From positions 148,917 to 212,916 of the forward strand of contig NZ_JBBJLN010000008.1 of NCBI RefSeq assembly GCF_037658235.1: 64,000 nt of DNA. The letters are read 5' to 3'. This document shows, piece by piece, positions 45,219-54,016 of the stretch. The stretch's first letter is position 1, and every line of letters starts with the position of its first letter. The notes beneath the pieces were generated by a model. It had not been told where the DNA came from. It did not search any database and saw only the letters and a program-made list of their open reading frames with translations. The stretch comes from Yunchengibacter salinarum (lineage in GTDB: Bacteria > Pseudomonadota > Alphaproteobacteria > Sphingomonadales > Kordiimonadaceae). Both the position numbers and the translations under genes were made by a program.

Positions 45219-46136
45219 ATGAAAGCCGAGAGCATTCTTGAGACCATCGGCGACACGCCCCATGTGCGCCTGAGCCGCCTGTTTCCCGACCATGAGGTGT
45301 GGATCAAGCAGGAGCGGGCCAACCCTGGCGGCTCCATCAAGGACCGCATCGCGCTGTCCATGGTGGAAGCGGCGGAAGCCGACGGACGGTTGAAGCCGGG
45401 CGGCACCATCATCGAACCCACGTCCGGCAATACCGGCGTGGGTCTGGCCATGGTGGCCGCGGTAAAGGGCTATGAACTGGTTCTGGTGATGCCGGAATCC
45501 ATGTCCGTGGAGCGGCGGCGCCTGATGCTGGCTTATGGTGCCCGCTTCGACCTGACGCCGAAGAAAAAGGGCATGAAGGGCGCCATTGCCCGCGCCGAGG
45601 AACTGGTTGCCGAAACCCCCGGCGCCTGGATGCCGCAACAGTTTTCCAACCCCGCCAACCCGGATGTGCACCGCCGCCATACGGCTGAGGAAATCTTTCG
45701 TGACTTCCCGGACGGGGTGGACGCGATCATCACCGGCATCGGCACGGGCGGCCATATTCAGGGCTGCGCCGAAGTGCTCAAGCCCCGCTGGCCGGGCCTG
45801 AAGGTATATGGCGTGGAGCCCGCCGCCGCGCCCTTTCTGACAGAAGGCACCGCCGGTCCCCATCCGCTTCAAGGCATTGGTGCGGGGTTCAAACCGGATG
45901 TGCTGAATATGGACCTGCTGGACGGCGTGATTCCGGTGGATGCCGACGAGGCCCGCCAGATGGGCCGCGCGGCGGCGCTTTCGGAAGGTATGCTGGTGGG
46001 GCTGTCTTCTGGCGCCACGCTGGCGGCCATCCGCCATCAGGTGGCCAGCCTGCCGAAAGGCGCCACCGTGCTGGGCTTCAATTACGATACCGGTGAACGC
46101 TATCTTTCCGTGCCGGACTATCTGCCGGAAAGCTGA
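45219..46136 (+). CDS. cysK: Cysteine synthase A
   Basis: PLP enzyme making cysteine from O-acetylserine and sulfide (EC 2.5.1.47). In 305 residues, Lys41 in GGSIKDR binds PLP; TSGNTG is the substrate loop and GTGGHIQG the phosphate loop. It follows cysE and together they give a complete serine-to-cysteine route. The protein is of O-acetylserine sulfhydrylase rather than cystathionine synthase length. Confidence 0.94.
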   Translation: MKAESILETIGDTPHVRLSRLFPDHEVWIKQERANPGGSIKDRIALSMVEAAEADGRLKPGGTIIEPTSGNTGVGLAMVAAVKGYELVLVMPESMSVERRRLMLAYGARFDLTPKKKGMKGAIARAEELVAETPGAWMPQQFSNPANPDVHRRHTAEEIFRDFPDGVDAIITGIGTGGHIQGCAEVLKPRWPGLKVYGVEPAAAPFLTEGTAGPHPLQGIGAGFKPDVLNMDLLDGVIPVDADEARQMGRAAALSEGMLVGLSSGATLAAIRHQVASLPKGATVLGFNYDTGERYLSVPDYLPES

Positions 46137-46155
46137 GCACCGCGCCCGGCGGGGA

Positions 46156-46509
46156 TCATTCCTCGCCGGGGTCGATGTCGGACCCTTGCAGGCCGCTTTC
46201 CAGCCGCACGATCAGGGCCAGATGCTCGCCGCGAATGTCCAGCTCCTTCTTGCTGCCCCGTGGCAGGGGCACGCCCTGTTCGATACAGTGATTGAGAATG
46301 GCGGCCCCCACTTCCCGGCTGTTGAACACCACCGGGTTCTGGCCGTTCGGCATGTCATATCGGATCGCCACTTCCCCTTCGTCATTCAGATGGGCGCGCA
46401 CGTCATGGGGGATTGTGGCGGCATCCATCCCCTTGGCCTCAAGGATCGGCTTCAGGGCCACGATCAGTTCATCGTCGGAAAACAGGATGCTGCGGGTTTC
46501 GAGAATCAT
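46156..46509 (-). CDS. Conserved-looking hypothetical protein
   Basis: A 117-residue acidic cytoplasmic protein with no signal peptide or membrane segment. It has a regular alpha/beta pattern (FSDDELIVALKPILEAKG, then VRAHLNDEGEVAIRYD) and a single Cys. AGAGG-like sequence lies upstream of ATG 46509. No family is recognised. It is convergent with cysK, and a 19-bp AT-rich imperfect palindrome sits about 37 bp upstream of its start. Confidence 0.65.
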   Translation of the reverse strand: MILETRSILFSDDELIVALKPILEAKGMDAATIPHDVRAHLNDEGEVAIRYDMPNGQNPVVFNSREVGAAILNHCIEQGVPLPRGSKKELDIRGEHLALIVRLESGLQGSDIDPGEE

Positions 46510-46545
46510 GCGAGAGGCCTTTTCAAACGGTCTTGTGCCGGTCAG

Positions 46546-46564
46546 TTAGACATAATTTATCTAA
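46546..46564. promoter_or_regulatory. AT-rich imperfect palindrome upstream of the 117-aa protein gene
   Basis: A 19-bp element with arms TTAGA (46546-46550) and TCTAA (46560-46564); seven of nine base positions are symmetric. It lies at promoter distance from the start at 46509 in otherwise GC-rich DNA, so it may be a regulator site. Confidence 0.4.
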
Positions 46565-46599
46565 AATGCAAACAGGATGCCGGGGTTCCCGATGCTTCA

Positions 46600-47703
46600 T
46601 TACGCCGTATCGCCCTGGCCGGTTTCCGCCCGACCCTGAGACGGCGGCGGCATGGCTGTTTCGCGGGCCTGCCAGGCGCGGATCACCGCATTGGCCACGG
46701 TGGCCAGCGGAATGGCGAAAAACACGCCCCAGAAACCCCAGATGCCGCCAAACACCAGAACGGCAATGATGATGGCATTGGGGTGAAGCTGCACCACTTC
46801 GGAAAACAGCAGCGGGGCCAGCAGATTGCCGTCCAGCGCCTGAAGAATCAGATAGGCGACCACCACCACGATCATGTCGCTGGAAAAGCCCCACTGGAAA
46901 TAGGCCACCAATGCCACCGGCAGGGTCACCGTGGCGGCACCGATATAGGGAATGATCACCGACAGCCCCGTGGCCACCGCCAGCAATGTGGCATAGCGCA
47001 GGCCAAGGATTTCAAAGGTGACGAAAGCGGCCACCCCCACAATAATGATTTCATAGACCTTACCGCGCGCATAATCCCCGGCACGCTGCACGCTTTCCAC
47101 CCAGACCGTTTCCAGCATGGGCTTTTCCCGCGGCAACATACCGCCAAACCAGCCGAGCAGCAGTTTCTTGTCCTTCAGGAAAAAGAACACCATCACGGGG
47201 ACCAGCACCAGATAGACCACCAGCGTTACCGCGCCGCGAATGCCGGACAGGCTGTATTGCAGCAATTGCGGCCCCAGATTGGCCACATCATTGCCAAGAC
47301 CGGAAAGCCAGCCGCGCACCTGTTCCTGGCTGATCAGATCGGGCACCTTCTGCTGAAGCTGCATCAGGGCGTCCCTGAGGCCGCCGATCATGCTGGGCGC
47401 ATCATTGACGAACTGGCCGATCTGGCGCACCAGCGGCGGCGCCACGGTGACCATAAGCAATCCCACCAACAGCACGAACAGCAGCACCACCAGGCTGACC
47501 GCCAACATGCGCGGCATACCCTGTCGGCACAGCCATGTGACGGGGGCATCCAGCAGAAAGGCCACCACCACCGCCGCAATGGCGGGGGTGAGCATGTCCG
47601 CGAACAGGATCACCGCCAGAACCGACCCCAGCAGGGCCAGCAGCAGGATCACCACCTGCGGGTCCGAAAAGGTGCGGTGAAACCATTGCCGGATCAGATT
47701 CAT
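46600..47703 (-). CDS. AI-2E family transporter
   Basis: Integral membrane protein of 367 residues with about eight hydrophobic segments. The family features FLLDAPVTWLCRQGMPR, FFFLKDKKLLLGWF and the C-terminal QALDGNLLAPLLFSEVVQLHP are present. Members (TqsA, YdiK, PerM) export autoinducer-2 or other small solutes or ions, and some act as Na+/H+ antiporters; substrate here is unknown. The start overlaps the stop of the upstream membrane protein gene by four bases (ATGA). Confidence 0.9.
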   Translation of the reverse strand: MNLIRQWFHRTFSDPQVVILLLALLGSVLAVILFADMLTPAIAAVVVAFLLDAPVTWLCRQGMPRMLAVSLVVLLFVLLVGLLMVTVAPPLVRQIGQFVNDAPSMIGGLRDALMQLQQKVPDLISQEQVRGWLSGLGNDVANLGPQLLQYSLSGIRGAVTLVVYLVLVPVMVFFFLKDKKLLLGWFGGMLPREKPMLETVWVESVQRAGDYARGKVYEIIIVGVAAFVTFEILGLRYATLLAVATGLSVIIPYIGAATVTLPVALVAYFQWGFSSDMIVVVVAYLILQALDGNLLAPLLFSEVVQLHPNAIIIAVLVFGGIWGFWGVFFAIPLATVANAVIRAWQARETAMPPPSQGRAETGQGDTA

Positions 47704-48908
47704 CGCTGTTTTCCTTGATCGGCGACGGCGCCCCGGTCGCCGGGTTCGGCCACCGCATCCACCCCATGGTCGTCATGGGCATGGCCGTGATCCGGGCCAT
47801 ATTGATCGGGTCCGGCGCTGGTATGGTCGTGGGCGTGGGCCAGCGGCGTCAAGACCTGAAAGAAGCGCCGCGCCCCCTGATGAACCAGCACGGCCAGCAC
47901 CACCACCGCCCAGATGCCGAAGATCGCCCCCGGCCAGGGCGCGGCGGGCAGCATACCCGGCCACCACACGCTCAGCATCACGATCAGCAGCAGCAGCGCC
48001 AGGCTGATGGCGCTCCAGCGCATCAGGCCCCCCGCCTCTGTCGCGGTTTCCGTTTCCGCCTGTGATCGCCGCCCCCGCCACAGGCCAAACAACAGCATCA
48101 GACCAAGCACCGGCCCCAGCAGGCGCCCCACCGCCAGCAGCGGGGCCAGTTGCTCCCCGCCGCCATGGCCGTGGCGGCCATCCGCCAGCAGCACCAGCGC
48201 GATAATGGCAAGCCCCGCCCCGGTGCCCAGGCGCGCACCGCGGCGGGCGTTGCGGCCCGTGGGGTCTGTATCGGTGCCGGGGTGCCGGTCCACGGCCAGC
48301 GGGTGCAGGATCACATGCAGCAGCGATCCGGCGGCGAACGCCTGAAGGGTGCCGATCAGCGCCACTTCATGCACCTGAAGCGCCACACGGGTCAGAAAGA
48401 AGCCGGCCACGGTCATGGCCGCCATGCCGATCAGCGCGGCATAGGCCCCGCCCCGGCCCAGATGCGGTTTCAGCAACCACCACACGGCGGTGGCCACGCC
48501 CAGCCGGTGCAGCACCACCGCCACGGCCAGCATCACATGGCTGCCCGGCCCGGTCGCCCCGTCGCCCCCGCCTTCGGCCAGGGCCAGCACCGCGCCGTCA
48601 CTGGCGGCGTGCAGCACCAGCGCCAGCGCCGCCACCGCCAGCAGGGCGGCGTGGGTCAGGCGGGCGGATCGGCCCAGCACCCGTTCGGCGAAACCCGGCA
48701 GGATGAAGCCCATAAGCGCCACCGCCAGCCCCAGGCTGCCGGTGCGGTGCACGGCTTCGGGCAACAGGGTCAGCCCCACCAGCGCCACCACCACCATCAG
48801 CACGAAGCCATCCAGCGCCGCCCGCATCACAGGCGTGCGGGCCAGCGCCCGCGTCAGCGCCGGGGCCGTCAGAAGGATCAGCACGGACAGCACGAGGGCC
48901 AGTATCAC
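47700..48908 (-). CDS. ZIP-like polytopic membrane protein with His-rich segments
   Basis: About 402 residues with ten or more hydrophobic segments. Paired polar residues occur inside membrane helices (HAASDGAVLALAEG, VVLHRLGVAT, AFAAGSLLHVILHPL), as in ZIP metal transporters, where such His/Asp/Glu positions bind Zn or Fe. A loop reads DGRHGHGGGE, and the C-terminal tail contains HAHDHTSAG and DHGHAHDDHG, which look like metal-binding stretches. GTG 48908 has AAAGGA eight nt upstream; a longer GTG start at 48947 lacks one. Translationally coupled to the AI-2E transporter. Metal transport is inference. Confidence 0.65.
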   Translation of the reverse strand: MILALVLSVLILLTAPALTRALARTPVMRAALDGFVLMVVVALVGLTLLPEAVHRTGSLGLAVALMGFILPGFAERVLGRSARLTHAALLAVAALALVLHAASDGAVLALAEGGGDGATGPGSHVMLAVAVVLHRLGVATAVWWLLKPHLGRGGAYAALIGMAAMTVAGFFLTRVALQVHEVALIGTLQAFAAGSLLHVILHPLAVDRHPGTDTDPTGRNARRGARLGTGAGLAIIALVLLADGRHGHGGGEQLAPLLAVGRLLGPVLGLMLLFGLWRGRRSQAETETATEAGGLMRWSAISLALLLLIVMLSVWWPGMLPAAPWPGAIFGIWAVVVLAVLVHQGARRFFQVLTPLAHAHDHTSAGPDQYGPDHGHAHDDHGVDAVAEPGDRGAVADQGKQR

Positions 48909-49032
48909 CAAAGGGGTCCTTTCCGCTTGCCGCCATGGCCGGATCACGGCGCACGGCGTCTTTCACGCCTTTTAGAAGGCACCGGCCCCGCTGTCCATGG
49001 CTGTGCATGGGCGGGCGGCCATGGCGGCAGGG

Positions 49033-49995
49033 TCAGGCGAAGGTGCCCGCCAGGGTGACGGGCCGGGCGCCGGTGCCCAGCTTGAACCGGGCAATGCCCG
49101 CACCGCTGACCGTATCCAGCCCCCCCATGTCCAGCCAGCGCACGCCACGCGCCTTCAATGCGGTGATGGCGGCCCAGAGAACCCGGTTCTGGGCGTGGCA
49201 GGCGCGCCCCGTGGGCCCGCTCCAGCCAATATGATAGGTGGCGCTGGTGCCGTGCAGCAGGAACAGCGCGCCCGCCACCGTATCGCGGCTCTGGCGCGCG
49301 GTGACGCTGAGCACCGCCTGCCGGGGGTCGGGGAAAGCCGCCGCATAGCGCGCCACGAAGGCGGGCGGCAGGGCACGATAAAGCCCGGATTGCTGGCGCG
49401 CCGCTTCCTTGTCCAGCAGCCAGGCGTATGAGGCGGGCCGCCGCCCGCCCGGATCGATGGACAGGTTCGCCGACTCGGCCCGACGCAACTGATTCCGCCA
49501 GTTACCCGCCAGCCCGGCCCGCAATGTATCCAGCGGCGGCGACAGATCGAGCCAGGCGGTGCTGGCGCCCGTCATCACCCGCCAGAACCCCGCCCGCGCA
49601 TAGGGGGCGGGGTCCGCTTCCCCCGCCATCAGCAGAAAAAAGCGCCAGCGCCAGCGGGCGCGATCCGGGGTCAGCCGGTCGATCACCTGGCCGCGCTCCG
49701 CCGCCGTCAGGGGAGTGAGCCAGTCCGGGGGCGTCAGCCAGACCGGGCCGCGAAATACCGTGGCAAGCCGCAGCGGGCGGGGCAGCGCCCGGTGCAGCAC
49801 CAGCATACGCGCCAAGGGGCCATCCGGCCCGGTGATCCAGCGCATTTCCGCCCCGGTGCGGGGGCCGGTCACCGCTTGCCCATAGGCGGGGTGCTGTTGC
49901 AGGGGCAGGGGCACGCTTTCCGGGCAGGGGGGCGCCGTGGCGGCGCTTGCCGGGCTGCGGGAAAGCCGCAGGTCCGCATTGGACCAGCGGGTCAT
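49033..49995 (-). CDS. FemAB/BioF2-like GNAT-fold acyltransferase
   Basis: A 320-residue protein with a GNAT-like C-terminal half: LAGNWRNQLRRAE, then ATYHIGWSGP and RGVRWLDMGGLD. This matches the acetyltransferase/FemAB-like family that moves amino-acyl or acyl groups onto peptidoglycan precursors or lipids. No acceptor can be inferred. There is no signal peptide. It is divergent from the small membrane protein gene. Confidence 0.75.
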   Translation of the reverse strand: MTRWSNADLRLSRSPASAATAPPCPESVPLPLQQHPAYGQAVTGPRTGAEMRWITGPDGPLARMLVLHRALPRPLRLATVFRGPVWLTPPDWLTPLTAAERGQVIDRLTPDRARWRWRFFLLMAGEADPAPYARAGFWRVMTGASTAWLDLSPPLDTLRAGLAGNWRNQLRRAESANLSIDPGGRRPASYAWLLDKEAARQQSGLYRALPPAFVARYAAAFPDPRQAVLSVTARQSRDTVAGALFLLHGTSATYHIGWSGPTGRACHAQNRVLWAAITALKARGVRWLDMGGLDTVSGAGIARFKLGTGARPVTLAGTFA

Positions 49996-50048
49996 GGCGC
50001 CGTGGCCGGGCTTGTGGTGGCGCCGGGGTCGCGGCTATGCTGTGGCCC

Positions 50049-50342
50049 ATGAACAGGACCAAAGACAGGCAAGAGCCCGGCACCAGTATCAGCGCGGGCG
50101 CCAAAACCGGTGGCGGGGGCCGTGGGCACCCCGCCCGGCGCCGCCTGTTTCAAAAGGCGGAAACCGTGATGGGGCGGCGGTTTCGCCCGCCGCGCCCCAC
50201 CCTTGCGGCCATCGGCTTCATTCTGGGGCCGGTGGCCGGGCCGGTCCTGCTGGCGCTTCTGGCGCTGGATCTGATATTGGGGCTGGTCTTCATCCATGGT
50301 TTGGGCCGCTGCTACGGGATCAGTTGCCTGCTGACGGGCTGA
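50049..50342 (+). CDS. Small predicted membrane protein
   Basis: A 97-residue frame with a basic, glycine-rich N-terminal half and a hydrophobic C-terminal half (about 60-88: IGFILGPVAGPVLLALLALDLILGLVF, shown as its membrane span), ending in GRCYGISCLLTG with two Cys. The start is uncertain (ATG 50049 or 50169), and no good ribosome-binding site is seen. Coding status rests on the coherent membrane segment only. It overlaps nothing and is convergent with the FKBP gene. Confidence 0.45.
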   Translation: MNRTKDRQEPGTSISAGAKTGGGGRGHPARRRLFQKAETVMGRRFRPPRPTLAAIGFILGPVAGPVLLALLALDLILGLVFIHGLGRCYGISCLLTG

Positions 50343-50382
50343 TGAGCCCACAGGGTGGCGAGCCGATCGGCACCCTTGCGAA

Positions 50383-51474
50383 TCAGCGGCTGGCACCCGC
50401 CCCGCCATCGCCGGTTCCACCATCAGCGGCACCGTCAGCAGCACCGTCAGCAGCACCGTCATCGCCGCCATCCGTGTTTTGTGCTTCATCGGAAACCGGG
50501 GCCACGTCCTTCAGTTCCACATCGAAAATCAGCGTGGCATAGGGCGGAATCTGGCGCCCCATTCCCCGTTCGCCATAGGCCAGGTCATGGGGAATGGCCA
50601 GTTCCCACTTGTCGCCCACCTGCATTTTCTGAAGCGCTTCGGTCCAGCCGGGAATCACCCGGTCCACCGGGAAGGTGGCAGGCTCGCCACGGCTGTAGCT
50701 GCTGTCGAACACGGTGCCGTCCACCAGTCGACCTTCATAATGCACGGTCACCTCGTCATTGGCATCCGGGCTGGCGCCGTCGCCCTTCTCCAGCACCCTG
50801 TATTGCAAGCCGCTGTCGGTAACGGTCACGCCGTCCTTTTCGGCATTGTCCTCAAGATAGGACCGCTGGGGGGCCTTCAGTTCCTCTTCAATCTGGGCGC
50901 GGGTCTTGATGTCCTGCAATTCCATATCGAAGACCAGCGTGGAATTGGCCGGGATGGGCCCGCGATCCATGTCGCCATAGGCCAGTTCCGGCGGAATCAC
51001 CAGGGTCCATTCGGCGCCTTCCTTCATCATGGAAAGCGCCTCCACCCAGCCTTCGATCAGGCGGCCCGCCGGAAAAGTGGCCGGTTCGCCCCGCTTGTAG
51101 GAGCTGTCGAACACCGTGCCATCAATCAGGCGGCCTTCATAATGCACCACCACGAAGTCGGTCTTGTCCGGTGTGTCGCCGGTGCCTTCGGTCTTGACCT
51201 TGTATTGCAGGCCGCTTTCGGTGGTGGTGAAGCCATCCTTTTCCGCATTTTCCTCAAGGAAGGTGCGGTTCTTTTCGGCATAGGCCTTTTCTTCCGCCGT
51301 GGGTTCCTGCCGGGCCGGTGCGCCGCCGCCCGCGGCCTGATCGGCGGTTTTCCCGGCCTCACCCTTTTCCGCCTTGTCGGCGTCGTCACCGCCGCAGGCG
51401 GCCAGGGTCAGCGCGGCCCCAAGGCCCAGAGTCAGGCCGAGCGCGCGCGTGAGCGAGGAAAGTGTCTGTGCCAT
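50383..51474 (-). CDS. Two-domain FKBP-type peptidyl-prolyl isomerase lipoprotein
   Basis: Exported folding factor of 363 residues. The lipobox LAAC (24-27) predicts a lipid-anchored envelope protein. Two FKBP domains (about 80-170 and 215-310) arise from an intragenic duplication: both copies carry VHYEGRL(I/V)DGTVFDSSY and are preceded by related linkers ENAEKDGFTTTESGLQY and DNAEKDGVTVTDSGLQY. Most active-site aromatic positions are kept in both. The C-terminal tail contains ADGA repeats encoded by three exact or near-exact 12-bp units (50426-50461). Confidence 0.93.
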   Translation of the reverse strand: MAQTLSSLTRALGLTLGLGAALTLAACGGDDADKAEKGEAGKTADQAAGGGAPARQEPTAEEKAYAEKNRTFLEENAEKDGFTTTESGLQYKVKTEGTGDTPDKTDFVVVHYEGRLIDGTVFDSSYKRGEPATFPAGRLIEGWVEALSMMKEGAEWTLVIPPELAYGDMDRGPIPANSTLVFDMELQDIKTRAQIEEELKAPQRSYLEDNAEKDGVTVTDSGLQYRVLEKGDGASPDANDEVTVHYEGRLVDGTVFDSSYSRGEPATFPVDRVIPGWTEALQKMQVGDKWELAIPHDLAYGERGMGRQIPPYATLIFDVELKDVAPVSDEAQNTDGGDDGAADGAADGAADGGTGDGGAGASR

Positions 51475-51599
51475 GGAAGGGCTCCTTCAAGGGTGTCCAT
51501 CATCGACGGCCACGGATGGTTTCATCGGGCCGATTCATTGGCCGAGACCCTAGCGCGTCCACTATGGCGAAATAAAGGAAAACCGGTCAGGGACGGTGC

Positions 51600-52250
51600 T
51601 CAGCGGGACACAAGGGTGGCCATTTCGCCGGCCAGTTCATCCAGCCCCCATCCCTTTTCCGCCGATGTGACAAGGATCAGCGGGTGCAGGGCGATGAAGC
51701 CTTTGGCCTGTTCGCGCACCGTATCGGATATGCGGTCCCGCTCCGCCTTTTTCAGCTTGTCCGCCTTGGTCAGCACGATCTGATAATTGACAGCGCTCTT
51801 GTCCAGCGCCGACATCACCTCCCGGTCCTTGTCCTTCAGACCATGGCGGGCATCCACCAGCACGAAGACCCGGCGCAGGCTGGCCCGGCCCACCAGATAA
51901 TCCCGCATCACCCGTTGCCAGCCCCGCACGCGGGAACGGCTGACCTGGGCATAGCCATAGCCCGGCAGATCCACCAGATAAAAGGGCAGGCCGTGATCCT
52001 CTCCGGCGCAGAAATAGTTCAGCTCCTGCGTGCGGCCCGGCGTGCCCGATGTGCGCGCCAGTGTCTTGCGCCCGGTCAGCGCGTTCACCAGCGAGCTTTT
52101 GCCCACATTGGAGCGCCCGGCAAAAGCCAGCTCCGGGCGATCCGGCGGCGGCAGCGTGTCCTGGCTCACCGCGCCTTTCAGGAAGGTGACACGGCCCCGC
52201 ATCAGGCGGCGGCCCAGATCGGCCGCCTCCGCATCGCTGTGCATGGTCAC
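51600..52250 (-). CDS. engB: Ribosome biogenesis GTP-binding protein EngB/YsxC
   Basis: Essential GTPase of large-subunit assembly, 216 residues. G1 GRSNVGKSS (45-53), G2 region TSGTPGRTQ, G3 DLPGYGYA and G4 TKADK are all present. GTG 52250 overlaps the yidC stop (GTGA) and has GGAG at 5-nt spacing; ATG 52244 is an alternative. It is the last gene of the rpmH-rnpA-yidD-yidC-engB order. Confidence 0.95.
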   Translation of the reverse strand: MTMHSDAEAADLGRRLMRGRVTFLKGAVSQDTLPPPDRPELAFAGRSNVGKSSLVNALTGRKTLARTSGTPGRTQELNYFCAGEDHGLPFYLVDLPGYGYAQVSRSRVRGWQRVMRDYLVGRASLRRVFVLVDARHGLKDKDREVMSALDKSAVNYQIVLTKADKLKKAERDRISDTVREQAKGFIALHPLILVTSAEKGWGLDELAGEMATLVSR

Positions 52251-54016
52251 TTATTCTCCATGCGGGCTTCTTCCCGCCGCATGATGATCCATTGCTGGGC
52301 CACGGACAGCAGGTTGTTGGTGGTCCAGTAGATCACCAGCCCGGCGCTGAAGCGGGCCAGTACGAAGGTGAAGATCACCGGCAGGAAGCGCATGATCTTC
52401 TGCTGGGCCGGGTCCATGCTGGCGCTGGCCGGTTGCAGGCGCTGCATCAGATACATGGACAGACCCATCAGGATCGGCCACACGCCGATATGCAGAAAGC
52501 CCGGCGGATCAAAGGGCAGCAGCCCGAACAGATTGACCGGAGTCAGCGGGTCCGGCGCGGACAGATCCTGAATCCAGCCGAAAAAGGGCTGATGCCGCAG
52601 CTCGATGGTCACATACAGCACCTTGTAGAGCGCGAAAAAGACCGGAATCTGAAGCAGAATGGGCAGGCACCCGGCCATGGGGTTGACCTTTTCCTTCTTG
52701 TAAAGGGCCATCATTTCCTGTTGCAGGCGCTGCTTGTCCTCCTTGTGGCGTTCCTGAAGCGCCTTCATCTTGGGCTGCACCTTCTTCATGCGCGCCATGG
52801 ACACATAGGACTTGTTGGCCAGCGGAAACAGCGCCAGCTTGATCAGCAGGGTGAGCGTGAGGATCGCCACGCCGTAATTGCCGGTCAGTTCCGCGAAGAA
52901 ATGCAGGCCCTTGAAGATGGGCCGGGTCAGGAAATAGAACCAGCCCCAGTCGATCGCACGGTCGAACAGCGGGATGTCATAGCGGCTTTCATAATCATCA
53001 ATGGCATTGACGATCTTGGCGCCGGCATAGAAACGGCTCGTGGTGGACAGCGTGCCGCCCGTATCCACAACCTGCCAGGGCTGAACGAAGTTCACCCGGT
53101 GGGACACGCCGCCTTCGGTGATGCGCCGCATCTGCGCGCGGGCCAGGCGTTGTTCCTGATCAGGGATCAGAACCGTCATCCAGTATTTGTCCGTGATGCC
53201 CAGCCAGCCGCCCTTGGTGTCGGTCACTTCAAAGGTGCCGTCATCCTCAAGGTCGCCATAGGTGCGCTCTACCAGTTCGCCGTCAAGCGCGCCCACGGCC
53301 CCTTCGTGCAGAATATACAGGCCGGATGTTTCCGGCACGCCTTCCCGGCGCACCAGACCAAAGGGTGCCAGCTTCACGGGGGCGCCGCTGTCATTCACCA
53401 CGCGCTGTTCCACGGTGAACATGAAGCGGTCGTCAAGCCTGATGATCTGCTGGAAGGTCAGCCCCTGCCCGTTGGACCAGCTCAGCGTCACCGGTTCGCC
53501 GGGGATCAGCCGGTCCCGGTCGGCGGTCCACACGCTGTCGCGGCCCGGCACGAAGCCGCTGCCCTTGCCGTCGGCGGTCCAGCCAAAGCGGGCATAATAG
53601 CTGCCGGGCTGTTCCAGCGGGCGCAAAAGCTGCACCTTGTCTGCCCCCTTTTCCATGGAGACCTTGTGCCGGCTGAGTTGCAGCTTGTCGAACAGTGCGC
53701 CATCCAGCGCGATGCCGCCTTCAAGCCGCGGGTTTTCCAGCCGCACCCGCCCGGCGGCGCGGGTGGTGGCCTTCTTGCCGGCCACAGGGGCATTATCCGC
53801 ATCCGGGGCGCTGCCGCCCGGTGACAGGCCGTCCGCTTCACCGTTGCCCGTGGCCGCGCGACCGTCCGCGCCCGCATTATTCCGGTTGTCGCCGGTCGCG
53901 GCCTGTTCGGCGGCGCGCTGGCGCTCCAGGTCAGGCCGATAGACCAGTTGGTCGAACAATACCAGGACCACAAGCGACAGGCCCAGCGCGATAAAGAGAT
54001 TTTTTTGCTCACCCAT
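52247..54016 (-). CDS. yidC: Membrane protein insertase YidC
   Basis: Inserts and folds inner-membrane proteins with or without Sec. 589 residues: TM1 (about 7-25), a large periplasmic beta domain (about 60-340) preceded by a low-complexity Gly/Ala/Asn/Asp linker, and the conserved C-terminal five-helix core (YGVAILTLTLLIKLALFPLAN as its first helix, MAGCLPILLQIPVFFALYKVL later). AAGGA lies upstream of ATG 54016. Its start overlaps yidD by eight bases. Confidence 0.96.
   Translation of the reverse strand: MGEQKNLFIALGLSLVVLVLFDQLVYRPDLERQRAAEQAATGDNRNNAGADGRAATGNGEADGLSPGGSAPDADNAPVAGKKATTRAAGRVRLENPRLEGGIALDGALFDKLQLSRHKVSMEKGADKVQLLRPLEQPGSYYARFGWTADGKGSGFVPGRDSVWTADRDRLIPGEPVTLSWSNGQGLTFQQIIRLDDRFMFTVEQRVVNDSGAPVKLAPFGLVRREGVPETSGLYILHEGAVGALDGELVERTYGDLEDDGTFEVTDTKGGWLGITDKYWMTVLIPDQEQRLARAQMRRITEGGVSHRVNFVQPWQVVDTGGTLSTTSRFYAGAKIVNAIDDYESRYDIPLFDRAIDWGWFYFLTRPIFKGLHFFAELTGNYGVAILTLTLLIKLALFPLANKSYVSMARMKKVQPKMKALQERHKEDKQRLQQEMMALYKKEKVNPMAGCLPILLQIPVFFALYKVLYVTIELRHQPFFGWIQDLSAPDPLTPVNLFGLLPFDPPGFLHIGVWPILMGLSMYLMQRLQPASASMDPAQQKIMRFLPVIFTFVLARFSAGLVIYWTTNNLLSVAQQWIIMRREEARMENK

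Noticed and set aside
45940..47718. 592-codon plus-strand frame across cysK and the AI-2E transporter
   Set aside because: Its translation is rich in His/Gln and antisense to a clear membrane protein; no ribosome-binding site.
50426..50461. Possible CRISPR-like or minisatellite repeat
   Set aside because: Only three 12-bp units, inside the coding sequence of the FKBP tail, with no spacers.
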